Below, piece after piece: positions 36,891 through 45,962 of a stretch of 64,000 bases of DNA. Under the pieces are notes generated by a model, which was given only the letters and a program-made list of their open reading frames with translations, did not search any database and was not told where the DNA came from. The first letter of the stretch is position 1; the number at the start of each line of letters is the position of its first letter. The stretch spans positions 1 to 64,000 of the forward strand of contig AAXZ01000006.1 in NCBI GenBank assembly GCA_000169395.1, in the 5' to 3' direction. Both the position numbers and the translations under genes were made by a program. The stretch comes from Rhodobacteraceae bacterium HTCC2150 (GTDB lineage: Bacteria > Pseudomonadota > Alphaproteobacteria > Rhodobacterales > Rhodobacteraceae).

Positions 36891-37877
36891 CTACTCAAAA
36901 ACTGAGGCAGGCACTGGAAATCCATTTCTTCCGGGAAACTCTGCCGTTGCTGTGCGTGCATTCGGCATCTTTAACCAAAGCCTCAACATCTTGCGGCGCT
37001 TGTCCTCCTCGGCGTGATCTTCAAAATCCGTACGGGAATGCAAAACTGCATAATTATTGGCAAACTGTAAATCACCCGGTTCCAACATCATATCGATGCG
37101 CAACGCCTCGCGGTGCATGATCTCGTCAAACCGATCGAGCGCCTCGATTTCAACAGCTGACAGAGGGTGCTCCATTATCTCATGCCCCAACTCAATGTAT
37201 TGTCGCAGATATCGACAACTTAGCTTGCAATCGTGATAATTGAACAGTGATGACAGCGCGGGTTTACCCGACCCCAGATGCGCATAGTAATACTGTTTAT
37301 AGAATAGCCCCAACAATTCTGGATGATGCCCCAAAATTTCGTTGTAGATACTCGCAACACTGACCAAACTGCTTAATCCGCCGCGTTTTGCCTTGCGCAA
37401 ACACAACAACCCCACAACGTCAGATGGGTCCGTGTGATACGGCAGATACAGATTGGTCTCAAACACGCGTGAATTTTTGTCGTTAGGATCAGCGACATTC
37501 ATTACGTTTCCCAGCAAATCACCCTTGGCGTTTTGGCCAACAGGCTCGCCCATGTGCAATCCGATGGCGTAATATAAAATACGTATCTGATCTTCGGTAT
37601 ATCGCTCAACGGGCAATCCGCGCAGCAACAGGAAACCGCGTCCTGTTTCCAGCTCTTTAGCAAATTCAGCAAGACGCGGCATCAGGCTTGGGATGGGGAA
37701 ATCATCTTTGGTGAACTTTGGAAAAACCAAATTTTTGGTTTGCGCTGTTGCAAGTGCCTTGTCGATGTCTGCAATATTTTCTGCACTCAAATGCGTAATC
37801 CACGAGGTATCGTTCTCAAAGTCTTTGGCAACCCACGCCGCAGGGCCGTCTATTCGGGTTTTCAAAATTGCACTCAT
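36891..37877 (-). CDS. TauD/TfdA family Fe(II)/2-oxoglutarate dioxygenase
   Basis: Dioxygenase of 328 residues. The iron ligands are H148 and D150 in LPYHTDPSDVV and the distal histidine in NNYAVLHSRTDF; RRKMLRLWLK supplies the 2-oxoglutarate arginine. GRGFLLLRGLPVERYTEDQI near residue 80 is the usual start of the core. Such enzymes hydroxylate small acids or amines, releasing succinate and CO2. It stands alone, 69 bases past the end of the aldo/keto reductase gene on the opposite strand. The substrate is unknown. Confidence 0.88.
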   Translation of the reverse strand: MSAILKTRIDGPAAWVAKDFENDTSWITHLSAENIADIDKALATAQTKNLVFPKFTKDDFPIPSLMPRLAEFAKELETGRGFLLLRGLPVERYTEDQIRILYYAIGLHMGEPVGQNAKGDLLGNVMNVADPNDKNSRVFETNLYLPYHTDPSDVVGLLCLRKAKRGGLSSLVSVASIYNEILGHHPELLGLFYKQYYYAHLGSGKPALSSLFNYHDCKLSCRYLRQYIELGHEIMEHPLSAVEIEALDRFDEIMHREALRIDMMLEPGDLQFANNYAVLHSRTDFEDHAEEDKRRKMLRLWLKMPNARTATAEFPGRNGFPVPASVFE

Positions 37878-38052
37878 TGCAGGGCTCCTAGGATGATGGG
37901 CTAATCGTTACCCTTTACCCTAGGATTTTTGACACAAGGCGCAAGCGTCTGATCGCGCCCTTCAACCCTTTGCTCACAACTCAACCTGTCCTTAGGTCCT
38001 GCACTTACCATGCAAAATCTTTGCTACAACGTTGAAAAAAAGATCTAGGAAC

Positions 38053-38916
38053 CTAGCCAAACAAGTCTCTAAACAGTCCTATACATTGTCGAAAGCCTTC
38101 CTCAAAATTACCATTCCCCGGATGAAAAACGCTTTCAAAACTGATCACCCCGTCATAGCCATCCGCCTTTAGCGCCGCCGCCATGGGCGCAAATTGATCT
38201 GCCAGTTGACCCTCACCCATTTTCTTCACCGTCAATGTAGCCCGCGGTGTGTCGACCAAAACGTCCTTAATGTGGATGTGTCCAAGATAGCCATCTTTCA
38301 CCTCATTATACCCATCAGGAAAAGCGCGTTCATGGCACCAGCAATTGTTCCCCGGATCCCACAAAACCTTCAGCGCTTCTTTGGCGTCCAGCTCGTCAAT
38401 CAAGCGTCGCGCGGTATAATTTGAATTGACCATCGTGCCGTTGCCCGTTTCCACAACCAAGGTCACGCCCTCAGCGCGGGCCAACTCAACAGCTGGTGCA
38501 ATCATCGGGGGCATGCTGTCCCATGCGCCATGGGCGACGTTCCATTTTTCCGCACCACCATTGCCCCACAGAATTTGCTCTTTCTTTTGGGTCATGATCC
38601 GCACCAAGGGTGACCCTACAATATGGGCCATTTCTATGACACGTTTTAGGGCATCCATATGTTTGGTATGCAGTGCATCGCCCGACCTGTTCGCCGTACT
38701 CATGCCTGCAAAGATATGCCGCGACAGACAGGAAACGGGTTTGCCCCTATCGCGCAACAATTGATCAATTTTGCGAATTTCGGCGGCTGAATGATCCCCC
38801 ACTTCGGTATCGCCCACAAATTGCAATTCCGCATAGGTCAAATCAAACTCGTCCATCACATCAACCGCATGACTTAGATCACGGCTGATGCCGTCACAAA
38901 TTACACCCAGTTTCAT
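38053..38916 (-). CDS. sugar phosphate isomerase/epimerase (xylose isomerase-like barrel)
   Basis: Protein of 287 residues of the AP-endonuclease-2/IolE-like barrel group. Visible metal-site segments are LVVETGNGTMVNSNY, VLWDPGNNCWCHERAF, GYLGHIHIKDVLVD and VISFESVFHPGNG. They point to a divalent metal and a keto/aldo sugar acid or polyol as substrate. The start at 38916 follows GAGGTGAGC. It begins 4 bases after the dehydrogenase gene upstream, so both form a two-gene unit, perhaps for a small sugar acid such as a tetronate. That last point is inference. Confidence 0.83.
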   Translation of the reverse strand: MKLGVICDGISRDLSHAVDVMDEFDLTYAELQFVGDTEVGDHSAAEIRKIDQLLRDRGKPVSCLSRHIFAGMSTANRSGDALHTKHMDALKRVIEMAHIVGSPLVRIMTQKKEQILWGNGGAEKWNVAHGAWDSMPPMIAPAVELARAEGVTLVVETGNGTMVNSNYTARRLIDELDAKEALKVLWDPGNNCWCHERAFPDGYNEVKDGYLGHIHIKDVLVDTPRATLTVKKMGEGQLADQFAPMAAALKADGYDGVISFESVFHPGNGNFEEGFRQCIGLFRDLFG

Positions 38917-38920
38917 CTGC

Positions 38921-39832
38921 TCACCTCGTGTTCTTTGCACCATCACGATGCAATTCAGCCCCAACAATTTCCTCAATCACACGGGTGCAAACCCAATTGT
39001 CGCCATCTGGATATCTGGTTTTTCCCGCATGGAATATTTGCATGGCGGCACTAGCCGTGTGCAAAGGCACCCCCAACTGTTCGCCCAGCCCCATAGAAAT
39101 CGTCAGGTCTTTGTGCATTGTGGCAATGTGGCTGCCGGTGCCCTCAAATTGGCGATCAATGATCTTTTCCAAACTGCCAGCCGTGATGCCACAGCCACCC
39201 GATGAATTGGCCACGACGTTATGAAACACCTCGCCGTTGATGCCAGCCTTAGCGGCCAAAACTGATGCCTCAAACGTTGCCGAAAACATCGCACCCAGCA
39301 AAGATTGCAAACAGGCTTTTACCGTCTGCCCCTGCCCCGCCTCTGTGCCGACACACCAAATCGTGGCTGAAACCGCCTCCATCACTGGCGCATATGTGTC
39401 CAACACCTCATCAACACCTGCCGCCATCATGGTCAACGTGCCACCCTGCGCACCCGGAAATCCACCCGACACAGGCGTGTCGATCAAATGAATGCCACTG
39501 TCCGCCATGGCTGCACCAATTTCCTCGGCTTCAACTGGTTTGATCGTCGCGCTTAGAATGACCGCACCACCCTTGGGCATATGGGCCAACAACCCGCCCT
39601 CGCCGAACAAAACCGATTTCACCTGATCGCCATTCATCACCATGACAAAAACCGCATCTGCATTGGCGCCAACGTCAGCCACATCCACAGCCGCCCTGCC
39701 CCCCATTTCAACAAAGGCCGCCATGCGTTCAGGCTTCATATCAATGCCCGTCGTTTCAAATCCTGCCTTCAGCAAGTTTTTGGCAAGCCCGCTGCCCATA
39801 TCCCCAAGTCCGATTACACCTGCGCGCATCAT
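38921..39832 (-). CDS. 3-hydroxyisobutyrate dehydrogenase family oxidoreductase
   Basis: NAD(P)-dependent beta-hydroxyacid dehydrogenase of 303 residues. It has an N-terminal Rossmann motif VIGLGDMGSGLAKNLLKAGF, the substrate-binding DTPVSGGFPGAQGGTLTMM and the catalytic lysine in GQGQTVKACLQSLLGAM. The relatives include tartronate semialdehyde reductase and L-threonate dehydrogenase. AAAGGAT lies before a double ATG (39832 or 39829). With the isomerase gene that follows it would turn a hydroxy acid into a keto acid and then isomerise it, as in tetronate pathways, though the kinase and aldolase of those pathways are absent. Confidence 0.87.
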   Translation of the reverse strand: MMRAGVIGLGDMGSGLAKNLLKAGFETTGIDMKPERMAAFVEMGGRAAVDVADVGANADAVFVMVMNGDQVKSVLFGEGGLLAHMPKGGAVILSATIKPVEAEEIGAAMADSGIHLIDTPVSGGFPGAQGGTLTMMAAGVDEVLDTYAPVMEAVSATIWCVGTEAGQGQTVKACLQSLLGAMFSATFEASVLAAKAGINGEVFHNVVANSSGGCGITAGSLEKIIDRQFEGTGSHIATMHKDLTISMGLGEQLGVPLHTASAAMQIFHAGKTRYPDGDNWVCTRVIEEIVGAELHRDGAKNTR

Positions 39833-40079
39833 ACATATCCTTTTGATTTTCCGGTCGTGCCGGTTCACGCTTCGTTTTAGCACCCTTAAAAGATGCCGGC
39901 CAATGCGGAGGTTTCAACGCGAAGCTTGCGCCGGGCGGGTCCCAAAGACACCCCGCTGCCCTGATGAAAACAGTCTAAACCCAAACTTCGCTATCGGTCC
40001 AGAAACAATCGCTTTGACATCCCACAACCAGAAACCTACACGTCCGCTCTAGTTTTATTGACCCCGCGGAGAACGCCCC

Positions 40080-40997
40080 ATGACCATCACCCAACTTATC
40101 ACCCATTCTGGTGGTTTTCATGCGGATGAATTGTTGTCCTCAGTCATTCTAACCCAACTTTTCCCAGATGCGCGTTTGATCCGCACCCGTAACAAGTCTT
40201 TGCTTGAACCCGCATCCGACAAAATCATCTATGACGTGGGTGGTGCCTATGATGCCGCCGCGCAAATCTTCGATCACCACCAACGCCCAGGCCCCCTGCG
40301 TGAAGAAGACGAAAAACCCTACAGCTCGTTTGGTCTGATCTGGCGGCACTATGGCTTTGATTATCTGGTGGCAATGAATGTGCCAGCTGATGACATCGAG
40401 GCGATCCACCACAAATTTGATACAAACTTCGTCACACCCATCGATCTGTTGGACAATGGCGCAATCGAACCCAGCGTGGCAGGCCCGCTTTCAATCCTTA
40501 CGTTGCCTTCACTTTTGGGCAGCCTGAAACCCTCGTTTGATGACGCATCCCCCACGGCGGATGACGATGCGTTCTTGGTGGCGTTGCCTATTGCGCGCGC
40601 ATTTACTGAGGCCGAAATTCGTGCCCTAGCCGCCAACGCCCGTGCCAAAGGCATCGTGGCCGAAGCCATCGCCAAAACCGGCGCATCCGCCATCTTGGAA
40701 TTACCCATGGGCATGCCCTATCGTTCGTCACTGGCCAAGGCCGAGGCGGATCACGTCATGTTCATGGTCTGCCCACGCGGTGAAGATTGGACATTGAATG
40801 GCATCAAACTGTCTGGTGACACATTCGATCAACGCGCTGATTTGCCAGCATCATGGGCCGGCCTAAGTGATGCCGCCCTAGAAGAGGCCAGCGGCGTGAC
40901 AGGCGCAAAATTCTGCCACAACGCACGGTTCATCGCGGTTGCAAGTTCCCGCGAAGCGATCATGAAAATGGCAGAAATTGCGGTTGCGGAACTGTAA
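40080..40997 (+). CDS. MYG1 family metal-dependent hydrolase
   Basis: Protein of 305 residues of the MYG1/UPF0160 family, DHH-type phosphoesterases. The motifs are THSGGFHADELLS at 8-20 and DHHQ at 65-68. In eukaryotes MYG1 is a 3'-5' exoribonuclease; the bacterial role is not established. GGAG lies before the ATG. It stands alone between the dehydrogenase unit and the SDR gene. Confidence 0.88.
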   Translation: MTITQLITHSGGFHADELLSSVILTQLFPDARLIRTRNKSLLEPASDKIIYDVGGAYDAAAQIFDHHQRPGPLREEDEKPYSSFGLIWRHYGFDYLVAMNVPADDIEAIHHKFDTNFVTPIDLLDNGAIEPSVAGPLSILTLPSLLGSLKPSFDDASPTADDDAFLVALPIARAFTEAEIRALAANARAKGIVAEAIAKTGASAILELPMGMPYRSSLAKAEADHVMFMVCPRGEDWTLNGIKLSGDTFDQRADLPASWAGLSDAALEEASGVTGAKFCHNARFIAVASSREAIMKMAEIAVAEL

Positions 40998-41311
40998 CCA
41001 AGGCCGGTCAATTATTGCGAGCGTGTTAAGGTTCCAAGTGAACATTTAGCAGCTCGGTTTTGGCAAGCAGTGTTATTGTTTTTCAAAACCGTTTTGGTTT
41101 TCTATGTGAAAAACCCGCCCCAAAACAACGTATAGATTTCGGCAACGGCCAACCCAAATACATAATCAGCCCCATCAGTCCAGTAATCCCAAGGGACCAA
41201 CCATCAAAAAGCAGCATCGGCCAACGATGCAGCCCGCGCGGATGCCGAGCACCCTTTAACTAGGGGTCGCCTCAAATACGCTTATGTTGCCTTCGCAAAC
41301 CACCCAACGAC
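40998..41311. other. 314 base gap without recognisable gene
   Basis: Between convergent genes (MYG1-like, plus strand; SDR, minus strand). No protein-like reading and no terminator with a T-run was found. Confidence 0.45.
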
Positions 41312-42064
41312 CTATATCGACCCTGCCTCAACCATATAATTGTTGGCCGAACACATCGCCGCGTCATCCGAGGCCAAAAACAGCACCATACGCGCCACAT
41401 AGACGGGGTCGATCAAGTCTGGCAGGCACTGACGCTTTCGATGCGCCTCTAGGGCCTCAGGCGTCGCCCACAGCTCTTTCTGACGATCTGTCATGATCCA
41501 CCCAGGCACAACTGTGTTCACGCGAATGCGGTGATCGCCTAAATCGCGCGCCATCGTGCGCGTTAGACCATGTACCGCCGCCTTGGCTGTGGTGTAGGCC
41601 GGAAAACCGCCACCTGCCTCCCACCATGAATTTGACCCCATGTTGATGATGGACCCACCCCCTTTGGCAATCATGCCCGGCGCCAGCGCTTGGATCGCAA
41701 AAAACATATGGCGCAGATTAGTGGCTTGGCGTTCATCCCAGTATTCAGGCGTGACATCTTGCCAATCATGACGATCATCGCGCGCCGCATTATTCACCAA
41801 AACATCCGCCGCACCCAAACGATCGGTCAGCTTGGCCAGCGATGCCTGCATGGCCCCGATATCGCGCAGATCACAAATCTCGTAGCTGACGCCATCAATC
41901 CCTTGGCACAGCGCCGCACTGGCATTTTCATCCTTGTCCAGAAACCCAACCCGCGCACCTTGGGCGGCAAAGGCCTTCACCATCTCCGCGCCTATGCCTT
42001 GCGCACCCCCCGAAACAATAACGCATTTATCTTTCAGGCTAGGGTAGATTGCGAAATTCGACAT
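41312..42064 (-). CDS. short-chain dehydrogenase/reductase
   Basis: Classical SDR of 250 residues: cofactor loop VSGGAQGIGAEMVKAF, NNAARDD (NNAG site), the serine region SIINMGSNSWWEAGGGFPAY and catalytic YTTAK. The C-terminal part RVNTVVPGWIMTDRQKELWA binds substrate. Aspartate in GFLDKDENAS after the second strand suggests NAD use. Relatives oxidise sugars such as L-rhamnose, L-fucose or galactose, which would fit the sugar enzymes nearby. It is a single gene unit. Confidence 0.9.
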   Translation of the reverse strand: MSNFAIYPSLKDKCVIVSGGAQGIGAEMVKAFAAQGARVGFLDKDENASAALCQGIDGVSYEICDLRDIGAMQASLAKLTDRLGAADVLVNNAARDDRHDWQDVTPEYWDERQATNLRHMFFAIQALAPGMIAKGGGSIINMGSNSWWEAGGGFPAYTTAKAAVHGLTRTMARDLGDHRIRVNTVVPGWIMTDRQKELWATPEALEAHRKRQCLPDLIDPVYVARMVLFLASDDAAMCSANNYMVEAGSI

Positions 42065-42515
42065 GGGGCTTCCTCTTTTTGTGACTTAGGCTCACACGAG
42101 CCTAACCCCACTGGTTCCCTTTAACCATCCGCTCATGGCCGCATGTGCCGAAAATGTTCACAGTATTGGGCAACGACAGCCGAATGAGGCAAACATAGCC
42201 AAGCCACAACCAACAGCCCCTCAGCCCGCACAGATTTAACCGAGCTGCAAGACGGCATGATCTTCACCATCGAAATGAGAATTCGGCGTGGAGGATCGTG
42301 TTAGAGGCAATCTGCTTTCCTGCACATAACGCTGCAACCGGATATAAGTCTCTTTAGGCATCAGTTCATCAGTTGAGCATGAACCTTTTTGAGTGGCGGC
42401 GGCTATCATAAAGATTGGATAAGTGAGCGGTCGTGTTTGCGATAACTTGGCATAGATTATTGTTAAAAGTTGGTAACTGTGCGATCCATATGAACCCCTG
42501 ACTTAAGTTTTGAGA
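42065..42515. other. 451 base gap without recognisable gene
   Basis: Between the divergent SDR and NERD genes. No protein-like reading was found in either strand. It presumably contains both promoters. Confidence 0.4.
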
Positions 42516-43310
42516 ATGGCTTTGCTGAAATATTTATTAAAATCCACTGTTCGGTCAGCCTTTCGGGCTGTGGAAAAAAGCTACAATACGCCGGAGAGGA
42601 AAGGTGCCAGAGGTGAGCGCCGGGTGCACAATGCGCTGACTTCGGTTCTCAATGAAAAAGACTATCAGGTGTTATAAGATCTAATCCTGCCTGTTGCGGG
42701 CGGCACGACTCAGTTGGATCACCTTGTATTGTCCCGTTTTGGGATCTTCGTCATCGAGACCAAAAATATGACCGGCTGGATTTTTGGTAGCGCTGAACAG
42801 CGGAAATGGACACAAGTGCAAAAGGGTGGCAAGCGCCGCAGTTTCCAGAATCCACTTCGACAAAACTATGCGCATGTTAAAGCTGTGGAGGAAATTTTAG
42901 GTGTCGAATCTAATGTCCTGCACAATTTTATTGTTTTTACTGGCTCCGCCGCGCCGAAGACAGATATGCCAGAAAATGTAGCTTGGGGATTGCAGGCGCT
43001 TGGCAGGCTGATCGCCCTGCGAAAACAGTTAGTTTTTTCCCAAAATCAACTGAACGCTTTTGCTAAGACGCTGCAAGGTCAAGCTTTAGAGAACAACAGT
43101 ACTGTTCGCAAAGAACATTTGCAAAACCTTGAAAAGAAAGCTGCAGTTAGAACCCGTGCATCATCCTCTAAGCCGGCAAGTTCCATGGCCCAAACACCAT
43201 GCCCAAAGTGTGGAGGTGAGATGGTGAAACGTGTCAACCGCAAGACGGGTAACGCTTTTTGGGGATGTGCAAAGTTCCCGAAGTGCCGAGGAACGCAAAA
43301 AGTGGCGTAA
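42516..43310 (+). pseudogene. NERD domain and zinc-ribbon protein, internal ochre stop
   Basis: The frame opens with MALLKYLLKS at 42516, reads GARGERRVHNALTSVLNEKD and is stopped by TAA at codon 54 (42675-42677). In the same frame it continues DLILPVAGGTTQLDHLVLSR and FGIFVIETKN, the core of the nuclease-related NERD domain (acidic residues in TQLDH and ETK). The C-terminus holds a four-cysteine topoisomerase-type zinc ribbon, CPKCGGEMV...FWGCAKFPKC. The intact gene would encode 264 residues. The downstream part may still be made from an ATG in the NERD domain, but would miss the first strands. Confidence 0.8.
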
Positions 43311-43372
43311 TTTTTTGTCTTGCGTCAGAGACGGTTCTCGGCTCCAAACTGACATTTCTGCCGTTGCATCAT

Positions 43373-44782
43373 TTACCCATCTGCCCGCGCCCAAGGCCCA
43401 TGGTAATCACGCCCGTCCTTGTCCGTCCGCTCAAACCCATGTGCGCCAAAGAAATCGCGCTGTCCTTGGATCATGTTCGCCGTGCCTCGTGCCGTGCGCA
43501 TCATGTCATAATAACTCAGAGCGGCCGCCAAGGCGGGAACGGGCAGGCCGTGTGACATTGCTGCCGCCACTACTTTGCGCAAAGCGGGCGAGTGTTGACG
43601 TAAAAGATCGGCAAAAAACGGTGAAAACATCAGGTTTAGTGACGCATTTTCGCCCAACGCTGTCGCCATATCGTTCAACATTGCACTGCGGATGATACAT
43701 CCTTCACGCCAAACTTCGGCAATATCCGGCATCGGCAAATCCCACTCAAAACTGCCGCTTGCCTCCGTAAGCAAATCAAATCCCTGCGCATAGCACATGA
43801 TTTTGCCCGCGATCATCGCCCCTTCAAGGTCATCAAAGTTGACAGCTGTCAACTTTTCAGGCGCTGCGCCAAACACGTTTTCACCCGTTTTTCGCTGATC
43901 CAGCATCGCCGAAACGTTCCGTGCCGTAACCGCCGCCTCGATCACAGGAATGGGCGCACCTAAATGCTGTGCTTCGATCACAGTCCAGCGACCGGTACCC
44001 TTCTGGCCCGCTTTATCCAGAATAATATCCAACATCGGAGCGCCGCCTTCTGGATCAGTGGCAAGACCCACCTCGCCCGAAATCTCGATCAGATAGCTTT
44101 GCAAAGTACCTTTGTTCCATTCACCAAAAGCCGCACCAATTTCAGCAGCCCCCTGTCCCATGCCGTCGCGCAGGATGCCGTAAACTTCGGCAATCATCTG
44201 CATGTCGGCGTATTCGATCCCATTGTGCACGGCCTTAACAAAGTGCCCTGCCCCACCAGCACCCATCCAAGTGGCGCAATCCTGGCCCTGATACTTGGCA
44301 GAAATAGCGCCAAGGATCGGCGCAACCCGCGCCCATGCCACCTGATCACCGCCACCCATGATGCTGGGCCCGTGTCGCGCACCTTCTTCGCCACCAGACA
44401 CACCGATACCCAAGAAACGCTCGCCTGCCGCCACAGCCGCCGCAGCACGCCGGTTCGTGTCATGAAAATTCGCGTTTCCAGCGTCGATAATCAGATCATC
44501 CGCATCTAACAAAGGACGTAAATCCGCCATTTGCCGATCAATCACATCGCCGGCCGGCAACATCAGGATGATCGCACGCGGCTTGGCAAGACTTTCAACA
44601 AACGCCGCCAAATCATAAGTCGGCGTAATCCGGCTCGCCAAATCACCGGCCTCAGCCATCAGATCATCAACCCGGCCAGGGCTGCGGTTCGTCACCGAAA
44701 TCGTGAACCCTTTGTCAGCAATGTTCAGCGACAAAGCCGCCCCCATTGTGCCCAAACCAATCAATCCAATTTGCGAAGCCAT
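43373..44782 (-). CDS. gnd: 6-phosphogluconate dehydrogenase, decarboxylating
   Basis: Enzyme of 469 residues making ribulose 5-phosphate and NADPH from 6-phosphogluconate in the pentose phosphate pathway. Full set of motifs: GLIGLGTMGAALSLNI with NRS for NADP, GIGVSGGEEGARHGPSIMGG, the catalytic lysine in GAGHFVKAVHNGIEYADMQM, ILDKAGQKGTGRWT and the C-terminal ALSYYDMMRTARGTANMIQG. Codons for EKLTAVNFDD contain a perfect parS sequence (43838-43853). A central metabolic gene on a repABC replicon suggests chromid character if there is no second copy elsewhere. It lies next to two sugar nucleotide epimerase genes on the same strand, 157 bases downstream of the nearer. Confidence 0.95.
   Translation of the reverse strand: MASQIGLIGLGTMGAALSLNIADKGFTISVTNRSPGRVDDLMAEAGDLASRITPTYDLAAFVESLAKPRAIILMLPAGDVIDRQMADLRPLLDADDLIIDAGNANFHDTNRRAAAAVAAGERFLGIGVSGGEEGARHGPSIMGGGDQVAWARVAPILGAISAKYQGQDCATWMGAGGAGHFVKAVHNGIEYADMQMIAEVYGILRDGMGQGAAEIGAAFGEWNKGTLQSYLIEISGEVGLATDPEGGAPMLDIILDKAGQKGTGRWTVIEAQHLGAPIPVIEAAVTARNVSAMLDQRKTGENVFGAAPEKLTAVNFDDLEGAMIAGKIMCYAQGFDLLTEASGSFEWDLPMPDIAEVWREGCIIRSAMLNDMATALGENASLNLMFSPFFADLLRQHSPALRKVVAAAMSHGLPVPALAAALSYYDMMRTARGTANMIQGQRDFFGAHGFERTDKDGRDYHGPWARADG
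43838..43853. other. parS centromere site inside gnd
   Basis: GTTGACAGCTGTCAAC, a perfect 16 bp palindrome matching the repABC consensus GTTNNCNGCNGNNAAC. It is identical to the two sites flanking repC. Here it is embedded in codons for lysine-leucine-threonine-alanine-valine-asparagine of gnd, without disturbing the frame. Confidence 0.85.
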
Positions 44783-44939
44783 GCTATTATTCCCTGATGC
44801 TGTGTTACCGCTATCTTATCGCGGGCAAACAACCATTGTCGAGGGGTGCAAAGTCTGCCCCCTGCCCCAATCGAGGCGGCGCCCGAAGGGCGCAGACGAG
44901 ATAACCAGCATGGGCGCACGCCCATTCCTTTGGATCAGC

Positions 44940-45962
44940 TTAAACTTGGTAATAGTCCCGATACCAGGCCACAAAATTGGCAACCCCTGCCCTTACATCG
45001 GTCTCCGGCTTATACCCCGTCAAATTTTGCAACAAATCAGCGTTCGCCCATGTTGCAGGCACATCGCCTTTTTGCATATCCATGTAATTCCGCTTGGCCA
45101 GAATGCCAATTTCAGCCTCAATCGCGTCTACAAAATCCAATAGACGGACTTTGTCGGAATTGCCGATGTTCACCACACGAAACGGGGCCGATGCAGACAG
45201 GCTATCGCCCTCGGCGATATCATCTTCACTGGCGGGACGTACGGGTGGTGTATCCACCAACAGCGAAATTCCTTTAACTAAATCAGTAACATAGGTGAAA
45301 TCTCGGAACATTTCACCATGGTTGTAGATATCAATCGGCGTGCCCTCAATGATGCCCTTGGTAAACTTAAACAACGCCATGTCAGGGCGTCCCCAAGGAC
45401 CATAAACCGTGAAAAATCTAAACATCGTGGTCGGCAGGTTCCAAAGATGCGCATAAGAATGCCCCATTGCCTCATTTGCCTTTTTCGTGGCCGCATAAAT
45501 CGTCAGCTGACTGTCGGCTTTGTGCGTTTCGGCATAGGGCATTTCTGTGTTTGACCCATAGGCAGAACTGGTGGACGCCATCAACAAATGATCCACACCC
45601 AGTTCGCGTGCGCATTCCATCACATTAAACGTGCCGACAATGTTGCTTTCGATATAAGCGCGCGGGTTCTCTAAACTGTAACGTACCCCCGCCTGCCCCG
45701 CCAAATGTACGATCACGTCGGGTTTTTCGCGCATCATCAAGGCATGCAGTTGATCAAAATCTTCCAACTGGCCGATTTCGCATTTAAAACCCGCGTTTTG
45801 CAGCAACATCTGGTGGCGACGTTCTTTCAACGTGACATCGTAATAATCCGACATGCCGTCATAGCCAACAACCAGCCAGCCCTGATCCAGCATCACTTGC
45901 GCCAAGTGAAAGCCAATGAAACCAGCCGTGCCAGTAATGAGAATTTTGCGTTGTTCGGCCAT
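44940..45962 (-). CDS. UDP-glucuronate 4-epimerase-like protein
   Basis: NAD-dependent epimerase of 340 residues of the extended SDR type. It has the cofactor loop ITGTAGFIGFHLAQVML, the active-site pair S in ASTSSAYGSNTEMPYAE and Y-K in IYAATKKANEAMGHSYAHL, and the substrate-binding TVYGPWGRPDMALFKFTKGI. The YGPWGRPDMA pattern is typical of UDP-glucuronate epimerases (LspL/Cap1J group) used for capsule or lipopolysaccharide. It begins on the last base of galE (TAATG), so both are one operon. Product: UDP-galacturonate for surface polysaccharide, by family resemblance. Confidence 0.87.
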   Translation of the reverse strand: MAEQRKILITGTAGFIGFHLAQVMLDQGWLVVGYDGMSDYYDVTLKERRHQMLLQNAGFKCEIGQLEDFDQLHALMMREKPDVIVHLAGQAGVRYSLENPRAYIESNIVGTFNVMECARELGVDHLLMASTSSAYGSNTEMPYAETHKADSQLTIYAATKKANEAMGHSYAHLWNLPTTMFRFFTVYGPWGRPDMALFKFTKGIIEGTPIDIYNHGEMFRDFTYVTDLVKGISLLVDTPPVRPASEDDIAEGDSLSASAPFRVVNIGNSDKVRLLDFVDAIEAEIGILAKRNYMDMQKGDVPATWANADLLQNLTGYKPETDVRAGVANFVAWYRDYYQV

